Shown: positions 53,861-63,600 of the stretch, piece after piece
How the letters are laid out: every line of letters begins with the position of its first letter
How positions within the stretch are numbered: position 1 is the first letter of the stretch
Origin: an uncultured Gammaproteobacteria bacterium
GTDB taxonomy: Bacteria > Pseudomonadota > Gammaproteobacteria > Pseudomonadales > Azotimanducaceae_A
Assembly (NCBI GenBank): GCA_913041025.1
Contig: CAJWGQ010000002.1
Location: 1 to 64,000, forward strand
Direction: 5' to 3'
DNA: 64,000 bases
Translations under genes and position numbers: made by a program
The notes under the pieces: model-generated
Told to the model about the DNA's origin: nothing
Database searches by the model: none
Seen by the model: only the letters and a program-made list of their open reading frames with translations

Positions 53861-55486
53861 ATGCAAATAGACCTTGCAACAGCCTGGGAGGAGGTTGCCG
53901 ATCTTTTCCCGAATAGAAATGCCATCAACTGCGATGGTCGGTCTTTAGATTGGCGAGAATTCGAGAGTAGAGCGAGCCAACTCGCTACTCTATTGACTAC
54001 AAACGGTTTGGGCAAAAACTCGAAGGTAGGGTTGTACCTTCACAACTGTAATGAGTATGTAGAGGCTACCTTTGCAGCTTTTAAAATCGAGGCTTCCCCG
54101 GTTAATTTAAATTATCGCTACAAGTCAGATGATTTGGTTTACCTGCTCGATAATGCAGATGTAGAAGCGATTTTTTTTCAATCTTGCTACGCGATGCGCA
54201 TATGGGAAATTAGAGATCGGCTCCCTAAAATTAAACTGTTTGTACAGGTAGATGATGGAACTGAAGGCCTTCTCAAAGGAGCGACGGACTACGAACGCGC
54301 TCTTCGGTCATTAGAGCCCGCTGTCAGAACACAAAGAGATTTTTCCAGTAACTACCTTTTTTATACTGCGGGAACGACAGGTTTACCTAAAGGGGTAGTC
54401 CATGAAGTAGGAGCCTTTTCTAGCTATTTTCTTGGACAGGTAGCTTTGAGATACGGGCTAGAGGCCCCGACTCAAATCGAAGACTATCGAGCTTTATTGA
54501 CAGAAATTAATGGATCAGTAGTGGCCTTGCCTGCCTGTCCATTGATTCACGAGACCGGTAGTTGGCTGGGGTGTTTTTTGCCAATGCTGAGCGGCGGTAG
54601 CATCGTCATGAGCTCGAGCCGTGGGTTTAATCCTGATGTTTGCTTAAATTTGGTCGAACAATATCGAGTGACGGATCTGGTTTTCATTGGTGATGCCTTT
54701 GCAAAACCTATTCTTGAGTCTCTGGATTTTGCACTGAAGCGAGATGATCCCTACGATTTGAGCAGCTTAACGCAAATCGTTTCGAGCGGTGTGACTTGGA
54801 GTCCAGATGTGAAGCGTTCGTTATTGAGTCATTGTGATGTAATTATGACTGACAATGTCATCGCAGTTGAAGGAGTCTTGGGTAGCTCAACTAGTACGCG
54901 AGAGACTTTGGGTTCTAATTTGGATTTAGCTAAATTTAATTTAGTAGAGGGTGCTGTACTTCTCTCTGAAAGTGGGGAGGTCTTGGGGTCAGATGAGGGA
55001 GTAGTAGGACGAGTTGCCACTGACACCCTGGTGCCGATCAGATATTGGAAGGACCAAGAAAAATCTGAGAAGACGTTTTTGGAGATTGCCGGAGTTAGCC
55101 TCTCAGCATCTGGTGATCACGTATCAGTTAGCGATGACGGGAGCTTCTTTCTGTTGGGTCGTGACGAGGTAAGCATCAACATAGCGAATGAGAGAGTGTT
55201 TCCGGGGGAAATAGAAGAAGTAATAAAAGGGTATAAAGGTGTTGTCGATTGTACTGTCGTCGGTATATCTGATAGCGAAGATCTCGAAAAAATTGTTGCC
55301 CTGATTGCGTATGAGGAAGAATCGAACATCGATGAATCTACAATCCAAGAGTTTGTGAAGGAACAGTTAGCTAGTATTAAAGTACCGGACAGAATGCTAA
55401 AAGTGGTTGAGGTTCGTAGAAGTCCAGCTGGTACTGGTGATTACAGATGGGCCAAAGAGACGGCTATGAAGCGAATTCAACAATAG
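53861..55486 (+). CDS. AMP-binding acyl-CoA synthetase-like protein lacking the catalytic lysine
   Basis: A 541-residue ANL-superfamily protein related to the FadD group that ends in a GK-x-DYRWAK block. The P-loop YTAGTTGLPKGVVHE is intact. The C-terminal motif reads SPAGTGDYRWAKE: threonine replaces the conserved lysine needed for adenylation. The preceding hinge region (SDDGSFFLLGRDEVSIN) is also unusual. It may catalyse only thioester formation, act as a scaffold, or be decaying, although the frame is intact. ATG at 53861 chosen over TTG 53852. Confidence 0.75.
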   Translation: MQIDLATAWEEVADLFPNRNAINCDGRSLDWREFESRASQLATLLTTNGLGKNSKVGLYLHNCNEYVEATFAAFKIEASPVNLNYRYKSDDLVYLLDNADVEAIFFQSCYAMRIWEIRDRLPKIKLFVQVDDGTEGLLKGATDYERALRSLEPAVRTQRDFSSNYLFYTAGTTGLPKGVVHEVGAFSSYFLGQVALRYGLEAPTQIEDYRALLTEINGSVVALPACPLIHETGSWLGCFLPMLSGGSIVMSSSRGFNPDVCLNLVEQYRVTDLVFIGDAFAKPILESLDFALKRDDPYDLSSLTQIVSSGVTWSPDVKRSLLSHCDVIMTDNVIAVEGVLGSSTSTRETLGSNLDLAKFNLVEGAVLLSESGEVLGSDEGVVGRVATDTLVPIRYWKDQEKSEKTFLEIAGVSLSASGDHVSVSDDGSFFLLGRDEVSINIANERVFPGEIEEVIKGYKGVVDCTVVGISDSEDLEKIVALIAYEEESNIDESTIQEFVKEQLASIKVPDRMLKVVEVRRSPAGTGDYRWAKETAMKRIQQ

Positions 55487-55568
55487 TATCGTTTGTAGGT
55501 CTGAGTCTTGTGTATGGAAGTTACGGCTGAGCAGCGCGGTATTTCATTTTTATTTCCAGGGCAGTCAC

Positions 55569-56864
55569 TTAGTCGCTGGCGCTGGCTTCTTTCCTTCGAG
55601 ATAAGGCACCACCGGCCTTAATAAAAAAGGGTCCAATACATGCCAAGAGCATAATCCCTGCAAGGACCAGAAAGGCCAGCTGATAAGAACCTGTAATATC
55701 TTTGATATAGCCGGCCATTGGTGACGCTGCTAAAACGATCGGAGCTTCGATGTACTTAAGGACTCCTGATGCCGTAGCGTAAGTGTTGCTTCCAAGTGAG
55801 GTAGATAAGCTAAAGGTTCGAAGCGGCGACATCCCAGAATAGCCGAACCCATAAAGAGACGCGGCCAATAATGCGATCTTTAGGTCATAAGCTTGAGAAA
55901 AAAGCAAAAGTCCGGCTACTTGGCTGATCAAAGCCAACCAAATCGTTATTCGGCTTCCCGCATAATCTGACAACCATCCTATGATAGGTTTTCCAACTGC
56001 AGAGAATAAAGCGGTTACCGAAAGTACCAGCGCCGCGTTCAAACCCATGTCTTTGATGTGGCTGAACATATGGAGCATGGTCGCGTTAAATACGGCAGAC
56101 ATGGAGCCGAATATGAGTCCGATGCTCCAGAACGCAGGACTTTTTAGCATTTGCTTTATAGACCAGGGGGCTTTATCTGCTTCATCGTTGAACTTTGCTT
56201 CCTGATTCGAGAGATTTTGGACGTAGGCAAGACCGTCTCTGACTTCTCCTATTTCCTCCGGTTTGTCTTTCATGAAAAAAAAGACCACAGGGAACAAGGT
56301 GATTGCTGTTGAAGCCGCGAAAATGCCATAGGTCATCTGCCAGCCGAAATTTTCTATTAGTTCGGGCACAAACTGCGGCATGACGATCCCGGACAACGAC
56401 GCGCCAAGCACTCCCAGTGCTATGGCTCGGCCTCGCCAGTGATCGAACCAGTTAATGATGCTTCGATGCCAGGCAAGCCCCCCCATACAAGCCATCCCCA
56501 ACCCCATTCCAATAGTGGTTACTAGATAGAATTGAAGAATTGTTTCTACCTGGGAAAGTAGTAAGTAGGAGCAGGTTACGATCGCCACACCGCACATCAA
56601 AACTTTTTTGGGCGATGAGCGGTCCAGTAGGCGACCAATAAAAGGAGCCATCAGGGTACCCATCACAAAAGCTGAGGAAAAAGCAAAAGAGATCTCGGTC
56701 CGGTCACCATTTGCTATCGCGATGGAAAGATCGTCTAGGAAAATTCCCCTAGAGTAAGAATAAAATCCCGTACCTAGAAATCCTAGAGTTGCGCTGACCG
56801 CAACGATGACCCAACCGTAAAAAAATGTTGTCTTGATGTCCTCGTCCCCGCTCCTCAGTTTCAC
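55569..56864 (-). CDS. MFS transporter, monocarboxylate/oxalate-type
   Basis: A 431-residue twelve-helix permease with YGWVIVAVSATLGFLGTGFYSYSRGIF at the N terminus and GGLAWHRSIINWFDHWRGRAIALGVLGASLSGIVMP in the middle, typical of the MCT-like MFS branch. It may import organic acids. Divergent from the GST gene. Confidence 0.8.
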   Translation of the reverse strand: MKLRSGDEDIKTTFFYGWVIVAVSATLGFLGTGFYSYSRGIFLDDLSIAIANGDRTEISFAFSSAFVMGTLMAPFIGRLLDRSSPKKVLMCGVAIVTCSYLLLSQVETILQFYLVTTIGMGLGMACMGGLAWHRSIINWFDHWRGRAIALGVLGASLSGIVMPQFVPELIENFGWQMTYGIFAASTAITLFPVVFFFMKDKPEEIGEVRDGLAYVQNLSNQEAKFNDEADKAPWSIKQMLKSPAFWSIGLIFGSMSAVFNATMLHMFSHIKDMGLNAALVLSVTALFSAVGKPIIGWLSDYAGSRITIWLALISQVAGLLLFSQAYDLKIALLAASLYGFGYSGMSPLRTFSLSTSLGSNTYATASGVLKYIEAPIVLAASPMAGYIKDITGSYQLAFLVLAGIMLLACIGPFFIKAGGALSRRKEASASD

Positions 56865-56895
56865 TGGACTCTAAGACCGAAAACGAATGGATCTG

Positions 56896-56910
56896 TTTGG
56901 CCTTGCCAAA
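56896..56910. promoter_or_regulatory. short palindrome in the MFS/GST divergent promoter region
   Basis: TTTGGC-CTT-GCCAAA, a perfect 6-3-6 palindrome, 32 bases from the MFS start and 40 from the GST start. Candidate operator. Confidence 0.3.
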
Positions 56911-56949
56911 AGATAATACACTACTGCTGCTGTATTTTTTGGAAAGGGA

Positions 56950-57633
56950 ATGATCAACTTATATACCTCCTCGACTCCGAATGGCCATAAGGCTTCTGTT
57001 ACGTTAGAAGAACTAGGCCTTCCCTATGAGACCTTTGCCATAGACTTGGGAAATGAAGACCAAAAAAAAGATTGGTATCTGAATATCTGTCCCAACGGAA
57101 GGATCCCCGCGATTGTTGATAAGGAAGAAAATGATCTGGCCATATTTGAAAGTGGCGCCATTATGATTTACCTGGCTGAAAAGGCCGATAAATTGTTGCC
57201 TAATGATCGGGCTGGGCGAGCGGAGGTTCTGCAGTGGCTAATGTTTCAGATGGGAGGAGTGGGTCCCATGATGGGGCAGGCAAATGTATTTTATCGATAT
57301 TTTCCTGAAAAAATTCAGCCTGCGATCGATCGTTATCAGAATGAATGCCGACGGTTGTTTGAGGTGTTGGATCGGCGGCTTGCCCATAGTGAGTGGCTCG
57401 CTAAAGATTATTCAATTGCTGACATTGCTAATTGGTGCTGGGTTAGGAGTTACACTTGGTCAGGGATCGAAGTGAGCGACTTAATACACCTAAAGCGATG
57501 GCGAGACGCGATAAGAGAGAGGCCAGCCAGCCAGAGAGGAATTGCTGTTCCCAATAGAGTCGGGACGGTATTGGCCGATGAGTCGGCGACTAAAGAGTTT
57601 TCTGAGAACGCTCAGAGGAACGTACAAACCTGA
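56950..57633 (+). CDS. glutathione S-transferase, YfcG/Ure2p-like
   Basis: A 227-residue GST with the N-terminal thioredoxin domain ([23 protein letters not shown], with the asparagine seen in nu-class enzymes) and [20 protein letters not shown]. The C-terminal helical domain has [22 protein letters not shown]. It probably acts as disulfide-bond reductase with glutathione or as a detoxifier. Confidence 0.85.
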   Translation: MINLYTSSTPNGHKASVTLEELGLPYETFAIDLGNEDQKKDWYLNICPNGRIPAIVDKEENDLAIFESGAIMIYLAEKADKLLPNDRAGRAEVLQWLMFQMGGVGPMMGQANVFYRYFPEKIQPAIDRYQNECRRLFEVLDRRLAHSEWLAKDYSIADIANWCWVRSYTWSGIEVSDLIHLKRWRDAIRERPASQRGIAVPNRVGTVLADESATKEFSENAQRNVQT

Positions 57634-57640
57634 AATCGAA

Positions 57641-57660
57641 CTTTCTCAGTTGCGAGAAAG
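57641..57660 (+). repeat. hairpin after the GST gene
   Basis: A perfect 7-base stem CTTTCTC / GAGAAAG with a 6-base loop, nine bases past the GST stop. No T-run follows, so it is a possible weak or Rho-dependent terminator, or an RNA-stability element. Confidence 0.4.
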
Positions 57661-57722
57661 CTTATCCCTACTAAGAATTTGTTAATATAGATTACCGCCC
57701 ACTTGTTTTTGGAGTACTAATA

Positions 57723-59372
57723 ATGGCAATGCAACATACACCCCTATTGATGGCCAATATTCTCGATCGGGGAGCCAAAGTGGCTCCGAACGAGGAGATC
57801 GTAACTGCGACAGCCGACGGTGTCAGAAAGCAATCTTATCTGGAAACGAGGAATCGCTCGCACCAATTAGCCCATGCTTTGAGAGATAGTGGTATAGAAG
57901 TAGGCGATCGGATAGGTACCTTTATGTGGAATGGCTCCAGGCATCTGGAGGCATATCATGCTTGTGCCGGGATGGGAGCCGTTTTACACACGCTGAATAT
58001 TCGATTATCCGATAGGGACTTGGAATACATTATCGGACACGCTCAGGACAAGGCGATTATTGTTGATGCAGATGCCTTGCCTCTTCTAGAGCAGTTGAAG
58101 GGCAGAATGCCAAGCGTTGAACGGGTTATTGTTGCTACTGAGGAGGGTTTTGAGGGTTGGGACACGGGACTGCCTTCCCCTGTTGATTACGAAGAATTTA
58201 TTTCTGGAAAACCGACTGAGTATAATTGGCCGATCTTGGATGAAAACTCGCCACTTGGGTTGTGTTACACGAGCGGTACCACTGGCAATCCGAAAGGTGT
58301 GGAATATGAGCACCGATCGCAGTACTTGCATACGATGGCGATGTGTATGACAGACTCGATGGGTCTATCAGCTACTGATACCGTGTGTGGAATCGTCCCA
58401 ATGTTTCATGCTATGGGTTGGGGAATCCCTTGGGCGGCTCTGATGTTGGGTTGTAAGCAAGTGCTACCCCATAGGTTCATGGACCCTGCAAGACTTCTTC
58501 AGCTAATGGTAGATGAAGGTGTCACTTTATCAGCGGGCGTGCCTACAATCTGGCAGGGGGTGAAAGGTCTTTATGAAGCTAATCCGAGTGGATACGACCT
58601 GTCGAATTTGTCGAGATTAACCTGTGGAGGCAGTGCTCCTCCGCCCTCTTTAATTCGATGGTATTGGGATCAGCTGGGCGTCGAGATGATTCAGGGGTGG
58701 GGCATGACCGAAACGTCTCCGCTTGCAACCCTTTCGAGGAAGGTGATGAAACGCTCTCAATTGGGATTAGACGAAGATCAATTGTTTGAAAATGTTGCAA
58801 AAGCGGGGCAACTGATGCCGGGCTTAGAACTTGATATCTTTGATGAGAATTTTGAAAAGGTTCCTCACGATGGGGAAACGGTTGGGGAAATATTGATTCG
58901 TGGTCCTTGGATTTGTTCCGAATACTACAATGACCCTCAACCCGAAAAATTCCATGATGGATGGTTAATAACTGGGGATGTAGGAAAAATTGATCCAGAG
59001 GAGTACTTGATTATAAGTGACCGCTCTAAGGATCTTGTCAAAACCGGCGGCGAATGGATTTCTTCAGTTGATTTGGAAAATCATATTGTCTCGTTGAAGG
59101 GAGTTGCTCAGGCTTGCGTTGTCGCCCAACCTCACCCCAAATGGGATGAGAGACCAGTAGCCCTGATTGTCTTGGAAGCCGGGAAAGAGGTGTCAAAAGA
59201 AGAAGTCATTACTCATTGCTCAAAGGCTTTTGCCAAGTGGCAATTACCTGATGATGTGTTGTATATCGATGAAATTCCCCTCACATCAACTGGTAAAATG
59301 GATAAGAAAATTGTCAGGGCCGACTTAGATGCTAAAGGCTATGTGTTGCCCGATCTGCAACAAAAGGCTTAG
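57723..59372 (+). CDS. AMP-dependent acyl-CoA synthetase, AlkK-like
   Basis: A 549-residue fatty acyl-CoA ligase: YTSGTTGNPKGVEYEHRS, GWGMTETSPLA, LITGDVGKID, and the catalytic lysine in LTSTGKMDKKIVR, all intact. It resembles medium-chain AlkK-type ligases. It is followed by a nitronate monooxygenase-like gene. Chain-length preference is inferred. Confidence 0.85.
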   Translation: MAMQHTPLLMANILDRGAKVAPNEEIVTATADGVRKQSYLETRNRSHQLAHALRDSGIEVGDRIGTFMWNGSRHLEAYHACAGMGAVLHTLNIRLSDRDLEYIIGHAQDKAIIVDADALPLLEQLKGRMPSVERVIVATEEGFEGWDTGLPSPVDYEEFISGKPTEYNWPILDENSPLGLCYTSGTTGNPKGVEYEHRSQYLHTMAMCMTDSMGLSATDTVCGIVPMFHAMGWGIPWAALMLGCKQVLPHRFMDPARLLQLMVDEGVTLSAGVPTIWQGVKGLYEANPSGYDLSNLSRLTCGGSAPPPSLIRWYWDQLGVEMIQGWGMTETSPLATLSRKVMKRSQLGLDEDQLFENVAKAGQLMPGLELDIFDENFEKVPHDGETVGEILIRGPWICSEYYNDPQPEKFHDGWLITGDVGKIDPEEYLIISDRSKDLVKTGGEWISSVDLENHIVSLKGVAQACVVAQPHPKWDERPVALIVLEAGKEVSKEEVITHCSKAFAKWQLPDDVLYIDEIPLTSTGKMDKKIVRADLDAKGYVLPDLQQKA

Positions 59373-59433
59373 TTGGATTGAACGATGGAACAGCAACCGC
59401 TCCGGTCTCTAGACAAATAGTATTGAGGTGAAT

Positions 59434-60369
59434 ATGGAATTTGATAATAGGATTACTCGCTTATTAGGAATCGAAGTCCCCGTGGTACAAGCTCCGATGG
59501 GATGGATTGCTCGGTCACAGTTAGCTTCGTCCGTTTCTAACGCGGGCGCTCTTGGAATTATTGAGACGTCTTCAGGAGAACTGGACAACATACGTGAAGA
59601 AATCATTAAGATGCGGGATCTTACTGATAAGCCTTTTGGCGTAAACATCGCTCAGGCCTTTGTCCGCGATCCGAACATTGTTCAATTTGTCATTGATCAA
59701 GGGGTAAAGTTTGTGACGACGTCTGCCGGGAATCCCGAGCGGTTCACTGATGAGTTAAAAAGTGCGGGCTTAACGGTATTCCATGTCGTGCCAAGTCTTA
59801 GCGCGGCGTTGAAGGCAGTTGAGTGCGGCGTAGATGGGCTTGTTGTTGAGGGAGGCGAAGGCGGTGGGTTCAAAAATCCGCGGGATGTTTCAACTATGGT
59901 ATTGCTTCCCTTGGTTCGATCTCAGGTTGATGTTCCAATCATCGCGGCGGGTGGTTTTATTGATGGAGCGACGATGGCGGCGGCTTTTGCGCTGGGCGCA
60001 GAGGCTGTGCAAATGGGCACTCGGATGGTGTCCTCTCTAGAATCTCCGGTCCACGAAAATTGGAAGAATTCGATAGTAAATGCGGCTGAAACGGATACGG
60101 TGTTTCTCAATAGAGCGCATTCTCCTGCTCTGAGAGCGTTGAGAACAGAAAAAACAAGCCGCTTGGAGTTCGAAACTGAAACAAATGCGATGACCGAATT
60201 TGGCACGGCATTGGACCTTTATTTTGGTGGAGACATGGAAGCGAGCATCGCGTTAACTGGTCAGGTTTGCGGGAGAATAGACACTGTGAGGCCGGTAGCG
60301 GAAATAATAGCGGAGGTACGCCACGAGTTCTTTCAGGTCATCGGAGAACTTTCAGAACAATATCGTTAA
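59434..60369 (+). CDS. nitronate monooxygenase-like FMN protein (NPD family)
   Basis: A 311-residue TIM-barrel FMN protein: VVQAPMGWIARSQL, PFGVNIAQAF, FVTTSAGNPERF, VEGGEGGG and IIAAGGFIDGATMAAAFALGAEAVQMGTRM. The class I enzymes have GGHxG after the glutamate; here F-K stands in place of the histidine, so nitronate oxidation is uncertain. The ATG at 59434 has GAGG at good spacing. The stop overlaps the opposing dihydroorotase stop. Confidence 0.75.
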   Translation: MEFDNRITRLLGIEVPVVQAPMGWIARSQLASSVSNAGALGIIETSSGELDNIREEIIKMRDLTDKPFGVNIAQAFVRDPNIVQFVIDQGVKFVTTSAGNPERFTDELKSAGLTVFHVVPSLSAALKAVECGVDGLVVEGGEGGGFKNPRDVSTMVLLPLVRSQVDVPIIAAGGFIDGATMAAAFALGAEAVQMGTRMVSSLESPVHENWKNSIVNAAETDTVFLNRAHSPALRALRTEKTSRLEFETETNAMTEFGTALDLYFGGDMEASIALTGQVCGRIDTVRPVAEIIAEVRHEFFQVIGELSEQYR

Positions 60370-61688
60370 CCTCGATTAAACCCCAGTGCTCGGCCCATGA
60401 CGTGATCGTTGATCTTGTTGTTTTCGAACACCAGATTGCCGTTGACCCATGTATGAGAAATCTGGTGAGAGAACCTGTGTCCCGCAAAAGGACTCCAAGC
60501 GCACTTACTAAGAACCTCTTGTAATCCTGTCTCGTCATTACTCTTAACAAGTGTTAAATCAGCAAAGTAGCCTTCTCTAATAAATCCACGCTCAGCAACT
60601 TGGAAAAGGACAGCAGGTGCATGTGCAGTCTTTTGTACGATTTTTTCAACTGACATAGATCCATTTGTGTACCAGTCGAACAACGAAACAAGTGCGTGTT
60701 GCACTAGTGGCAGGCCCGCCGGCGCTTTCAAATAGGGACGAGACTTTTCTTCGCTTGTATGAGGGGCGTGATCGGTTGCTATCACGTCGATGACGTCAGT
60801 CAACACGGCATTTTTCAAACTCTCTCTGTCAGTTGTCTTCTTTATAGCTGGATTGCACTTGATTAAAGCACCTTTTTCAGCGTAATCAGATTCAGAGAAA
60901 AACAGATGGTGTACACAAGCTTCTGCCGTAATCTGTTTATTTTCTAAGGGACCTTGCTCAAATAACTCTAGTTCTTTTTCTGTAGTCAAATGTAATACAT
61001 GCAATTTGGTGCCATATTTTTTTGCGAGGGAAACAGCTAACGAACTCGATTTGTAGCATGCCTCTTCCGATCGTATGTTTGGGTGTTCACTGAACGGAAT
61101 GTCCTCACCCCATTTTTTTTCTGCGGCGCTTTCGGCGGCTAAAATAGTCGGAGTATCCTCGCAGTGTGTCGCGACCAGAAGCGATGTTGAGGAGAAAATT
61201 CCTTCTAGAGTCTTTTGGTCATCGACCAGCATGTCGCCTGTGCTGGCTCCCATGAAGATTTTAACTCCACAGGTCAGCTGTGGGTCGACAGATTTGATGT
61301 TCTCCAGGTTGTCATTGGTAGCGCCCAAGTAAAAAGCATAGTTGGCAAGAGATTTAGCAGAGGCTCTGTCTCGCTTATCAATCAGTTTTTCTTCGCTAAT
61401 TGTCAACGGATTACAATTTGGCATCTCCATATAACTCGTGATTCCGCCAGCAACGGCAGCCCGTGATTCAGTCGCGATTTCTGCCTTGTGTTCAAAGCCG
61501 GGTTCACGAAAATGTACTTGGTCGTCAATCATGCCGGGTATTAAAAAACCGCCCTCAGCGTCGATGATGATTTCTCCATCCGAGGGAGGTGTGTTTATTC
61601 CCTCGATACGATCTCCTTTAATAACAACGTCTCCTTCAATGATGGAGCCCTCGTTGACGATTTTTGCGTTTGTAATTCTTTGCTTCAT
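60366..61688 (-). CDS. pyrC: dihydroorotase-like amidohydrolase
   Basis: A 440-residue amidohydrolase. The metal-site lysine is in GVKIFMGAS, histidines are in VATHCED and LHVLHLTT, and the aspartate is in IATDHAPH. The N-terminal metal motif reads IDDQVHFREPG: the first His of the usual H-x-H is Gln. From memory, the same QVH is common in dihydroorotases of Bacteroidetes. The protein should close N-carbamoylaspartate to dihydroorotate in pyrimidine synthesis. A hydantoinase-type enzyme is the alternative. Confidence 0.75.
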   Translation of the reverse strand: MKQRITNAKIVNEGSIIEGDVVIKGDRIEGINTPPSDGEIIIDAEGGFLIPGMIDDQVHFREPGFEHKAEIATESRAAVAGGITSYMEMPNCNPLTISEEKLIDKRDRASAKSLANYAFYLGATNDNLENIKSVDPQLTCGVKIFMGASTGDMLVDDQKTLEGIFSSTSLLVATHCEDTPTILAAESAAEKKWGEDIPFSEHPNIRSEEACYKSSSLAVSLAKKYGTKLHVLHLTTEKELELFEQGPLENKQITAEACVHHLFFSESDYAEKGALIKCNPAIKKTTDRESLKNAVLTDVIDVIATDHAPHTSEEKSRPYLKAPAGLPLVQHALVSLFDWYTNGSMSVEKIVQKTAHAPAVLFQVAERGFIREGYFADLTLVKSNDETGLQEVLSKCAWSPFAGHRFSHQISHTWVNGNLVFENNKINDHVMGRALGFNRG

Positions 61689-62161
61689 AGTTTTATTTTT
61701 ATTTGAGCCTCAAGTTCTACAGGGACTCCGAAGGGGAGTTCCGCCATACCTACAGCCGATCGCGTATGCGAGCCAACCTCCGGACCAAATACTTCCAGTA
61801 TTAAATCTGATGCACCGTTTATCACTGGTGGAATCGCGTTAAATCCCGAAGCGACGTTGACCATGCCAAATAGATGCAACCAGGAAGCTACTCTATCCAG
61901 TCCACCAAGAGTTTGCTTAATAGTCGCCAATAGCCCTAGAGCTGCTTGTCTGGCTATTTGATAAGCTTCTTCAGGACTAATCTCGTCGCCTACTTTGCCC
62001 AAAGGTTTTGCAACGTTACCGTTCTGGTCTGTCGGTACGTGCCCAGCTAGAAACATAGTGGTGCCGTCAATTTTTGCAAGTTGAAACGGCAGTTTTGCTG
62101 TATTCATTGGACTTGGAAGGTCTATAGATAACTCAATAAGCCGATCATCAATACTCATCAT
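61685..62161 (-). CDS. RidA (YjgF) family protein, longer subgroup
   Basis: A 158-residue RidA-fold trimer protein. NTAKLPFQLAKIDGTTMFLAGHVPTDQNG is the N-terminal block; the C terminus has SHTRSAVGMAELPFGVPVELE, the longer subgroup of about 150 residues. RidA deaminates reactive enamines and imines. The 4-base overlap with the dihydroorotase gene argues for a shared operon. Confidence 0.85.
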   Translation of the reverse strand: MMSIDDRLIELSIDLPSPMNTAKLPFQLAKIDGTTMFLAGHVPTDQNGNVAKPLGKVGDEISPEEAYQIARQAALGLLATIKQTLGGLDRVASWLHLFGMVNVASGFNAIPPVINGASDLILEVFGPEVGSHTRSAVGMAELPFGVPVELEAQIKIKL

Positions 62162-62323
62162 GTGCTTCCGAAATGTTATTTGGCCTTAAGGCAATGCTCT
62201 CGATCATTTAGGTTCTCGCGGGCTGCCTCGTTCGGTTATGATAACGTCATTTCACCCATCGAGTCAGTACTGGTTGTAGAATTATCAGATGAGGCGGCGA
62301 TCTAAGCGAGGAAGGTCAGATTT

Positions 62324-63478
62324 ATGTTTAGAAGATTGAAAGACTGCCACAACACGAATGATTTTAGATTATTAGCGAAGCAAAGACTCCCTTCACCGAT
62401 TTATCATTACATAGATGGAGCGGCAGATGACGAAGTCACTCTTCAACAGAATACTGAAGCTTACGAACGTTGTGACTTGGTTCCAAATGTTCTGAGGGGC
62501 GTAGAAGAGATTGATATGAGTCTCACTTTGATGGGTAAGAAGATTTCGATGCCTTTGTTTTTCTCGCCGACTGCCCTCCAGAGGCTTTTTCACTATCAGG
62601 GCGAAAGAGCAGTGGGGAAAGTAGCGGAAGAGTTTGGAACTTTTTTTGGTATTTCTTCCTTGGCTACCGTCAGTATTGAAGAGATAGCAGCGAATTATCA
62701 ATGCCCAAAGATTTTTCAACTCTACGTACACAAGGATCAAGGGTTAAACAACAGCATGATCGAAAAGTGTAAGGAGCATGATTTTGATGCGATTACTCTA
62801 ACGGTCGATACGATAGTTGGTGGGAACAGGGAGAGAGATTTAAGAACGGGATTCACATCCCCTCCCAAACTAACCCCTTCGAGTTTCCTTAGTTTTGCCA
62901 CGCATCCAAAATGGGCGTTGAATTACCTCTTTCGCGAGAAGTTCGAGTTGCCTCAGTTGCAGGATTTTGTAGATCAAGGAACGAATATCACTGTCTCAGT
63001 GGGAGATTATTTCAGCACGATGCTTGATCAGAGCATGAATTGGAAAACGGTAGAAGATATAAACAATAAGTGGGGTAAGCATCTCTGCCTAAAAGGAATT
63101 ATGTCCGTGGCAGATGCAAAACGCGCTGTCGATGTGGGTGCAACTGCTATCGCGGTGTCCAACCATGGAGGGAGACAGCTGGATGGTTCCCGGGCTCCCT
63201 TTGATCAGCTTGCCGAGATTGTTGATGCGGTGGGCGACAAGGTTGATGTGATTTGTGATGGAGGGATACGTCGAGGTACTCATGTGTTAAAGGCCCTGTC
63301 TGTAGGGGCGAAGGCTTGCTCAGGAGGTAGAATGTATCTGTACGCGCTGGCCGCTGCAGGCGAGGAGGGTGTGTCTCGAGCGATGGGCTTAATGCGAGAG
63401 GAACTGATTCGTGGTATGAAGTTAATGGGATGTCGGACTTTAGAAGAGTTGGGAAGGCATAACTTGAGATTCCGGTAG
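62324..63478 (+). CDS. FMN-dependent alpha-hydroxy acid dehydrogenase/oxidase (LldD-like)
   Basis: A 384-residue TIM-barrel enzyme of the LldD/lactate oxidase family. The substrate-binding YHYIDGAADDEVTLQQN is near the N terminus; the proton-abstracting histidine and arginine are in SNHGGRQLDGS; ICDGGIRRGTHVLKALSVGAKACSGGRMYLYALAAAGEEGV binds FMN. Acid preference is unknown. Its last codons form part of a terminator-like stem. Confidence 0.85.
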   Translation: MFRRLKDCHNTNDFRLLAKQRLPSPIYHYIDGAADDEVTLQQNTEAYERCDLVPNVLRGVEEIDMSLTLMGKKISMPLFFSPTALQRLFHYQGERAVGKVAEEFGTFFGISSLATVSIEEIAANYQCPKIFQLYVHKDQGLNNSMIEKCKEHDFDAITLTVDTIVGGNRERDLRTGFTSPPKLTPSSFLSFATHPKWALNYLFREKFELPQLQDFVDQGTNITVSVGDYFSTMLDQSMNWKTVEDINNKWGKHLCLKGIMSVADAKRAVDVGATAIAVSNHGGRQLDGSRAPFDQLAEIVDAVGDKVDVICDGGIRRGTHVLKALSVGAKACSGGRMYLYALAAAGEEGVSRAMGLMREELIRGMKLMGCRTLEELGRHNLRFR

Positions 63479-63489
63479 GAATCTCATTT
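63465..63489 (+). terminator. terminator-like hairpin after the LldD-like gene
   Basis: A perfect 9-base stem TGAGATTCC / GGAATCTCA with a GGTA loop, followed by TTT. The stop codon lies in the loop/stem. The T-run is short, so termination may be partial. Confidence 0.5.
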
Positions 63490-63600
63490 CAGCCAAGCAT
63501 CTGAAACTATCCAAGGCTTTAAGGACAGGGAAAGTATTCTGATTTCCGGTGAGAAGGATAGATTACGGGGTTAGTTGGTTTAACGAGGAGGGAAAGTGTA

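Noticed and set aside
62183..62192. GCCTTAAGGC palindrome between the RidA and LldD-like genes
   Set aside because: A 10-base palindrome alone is weak evidence; no matching second copy or promoter geometry was found.
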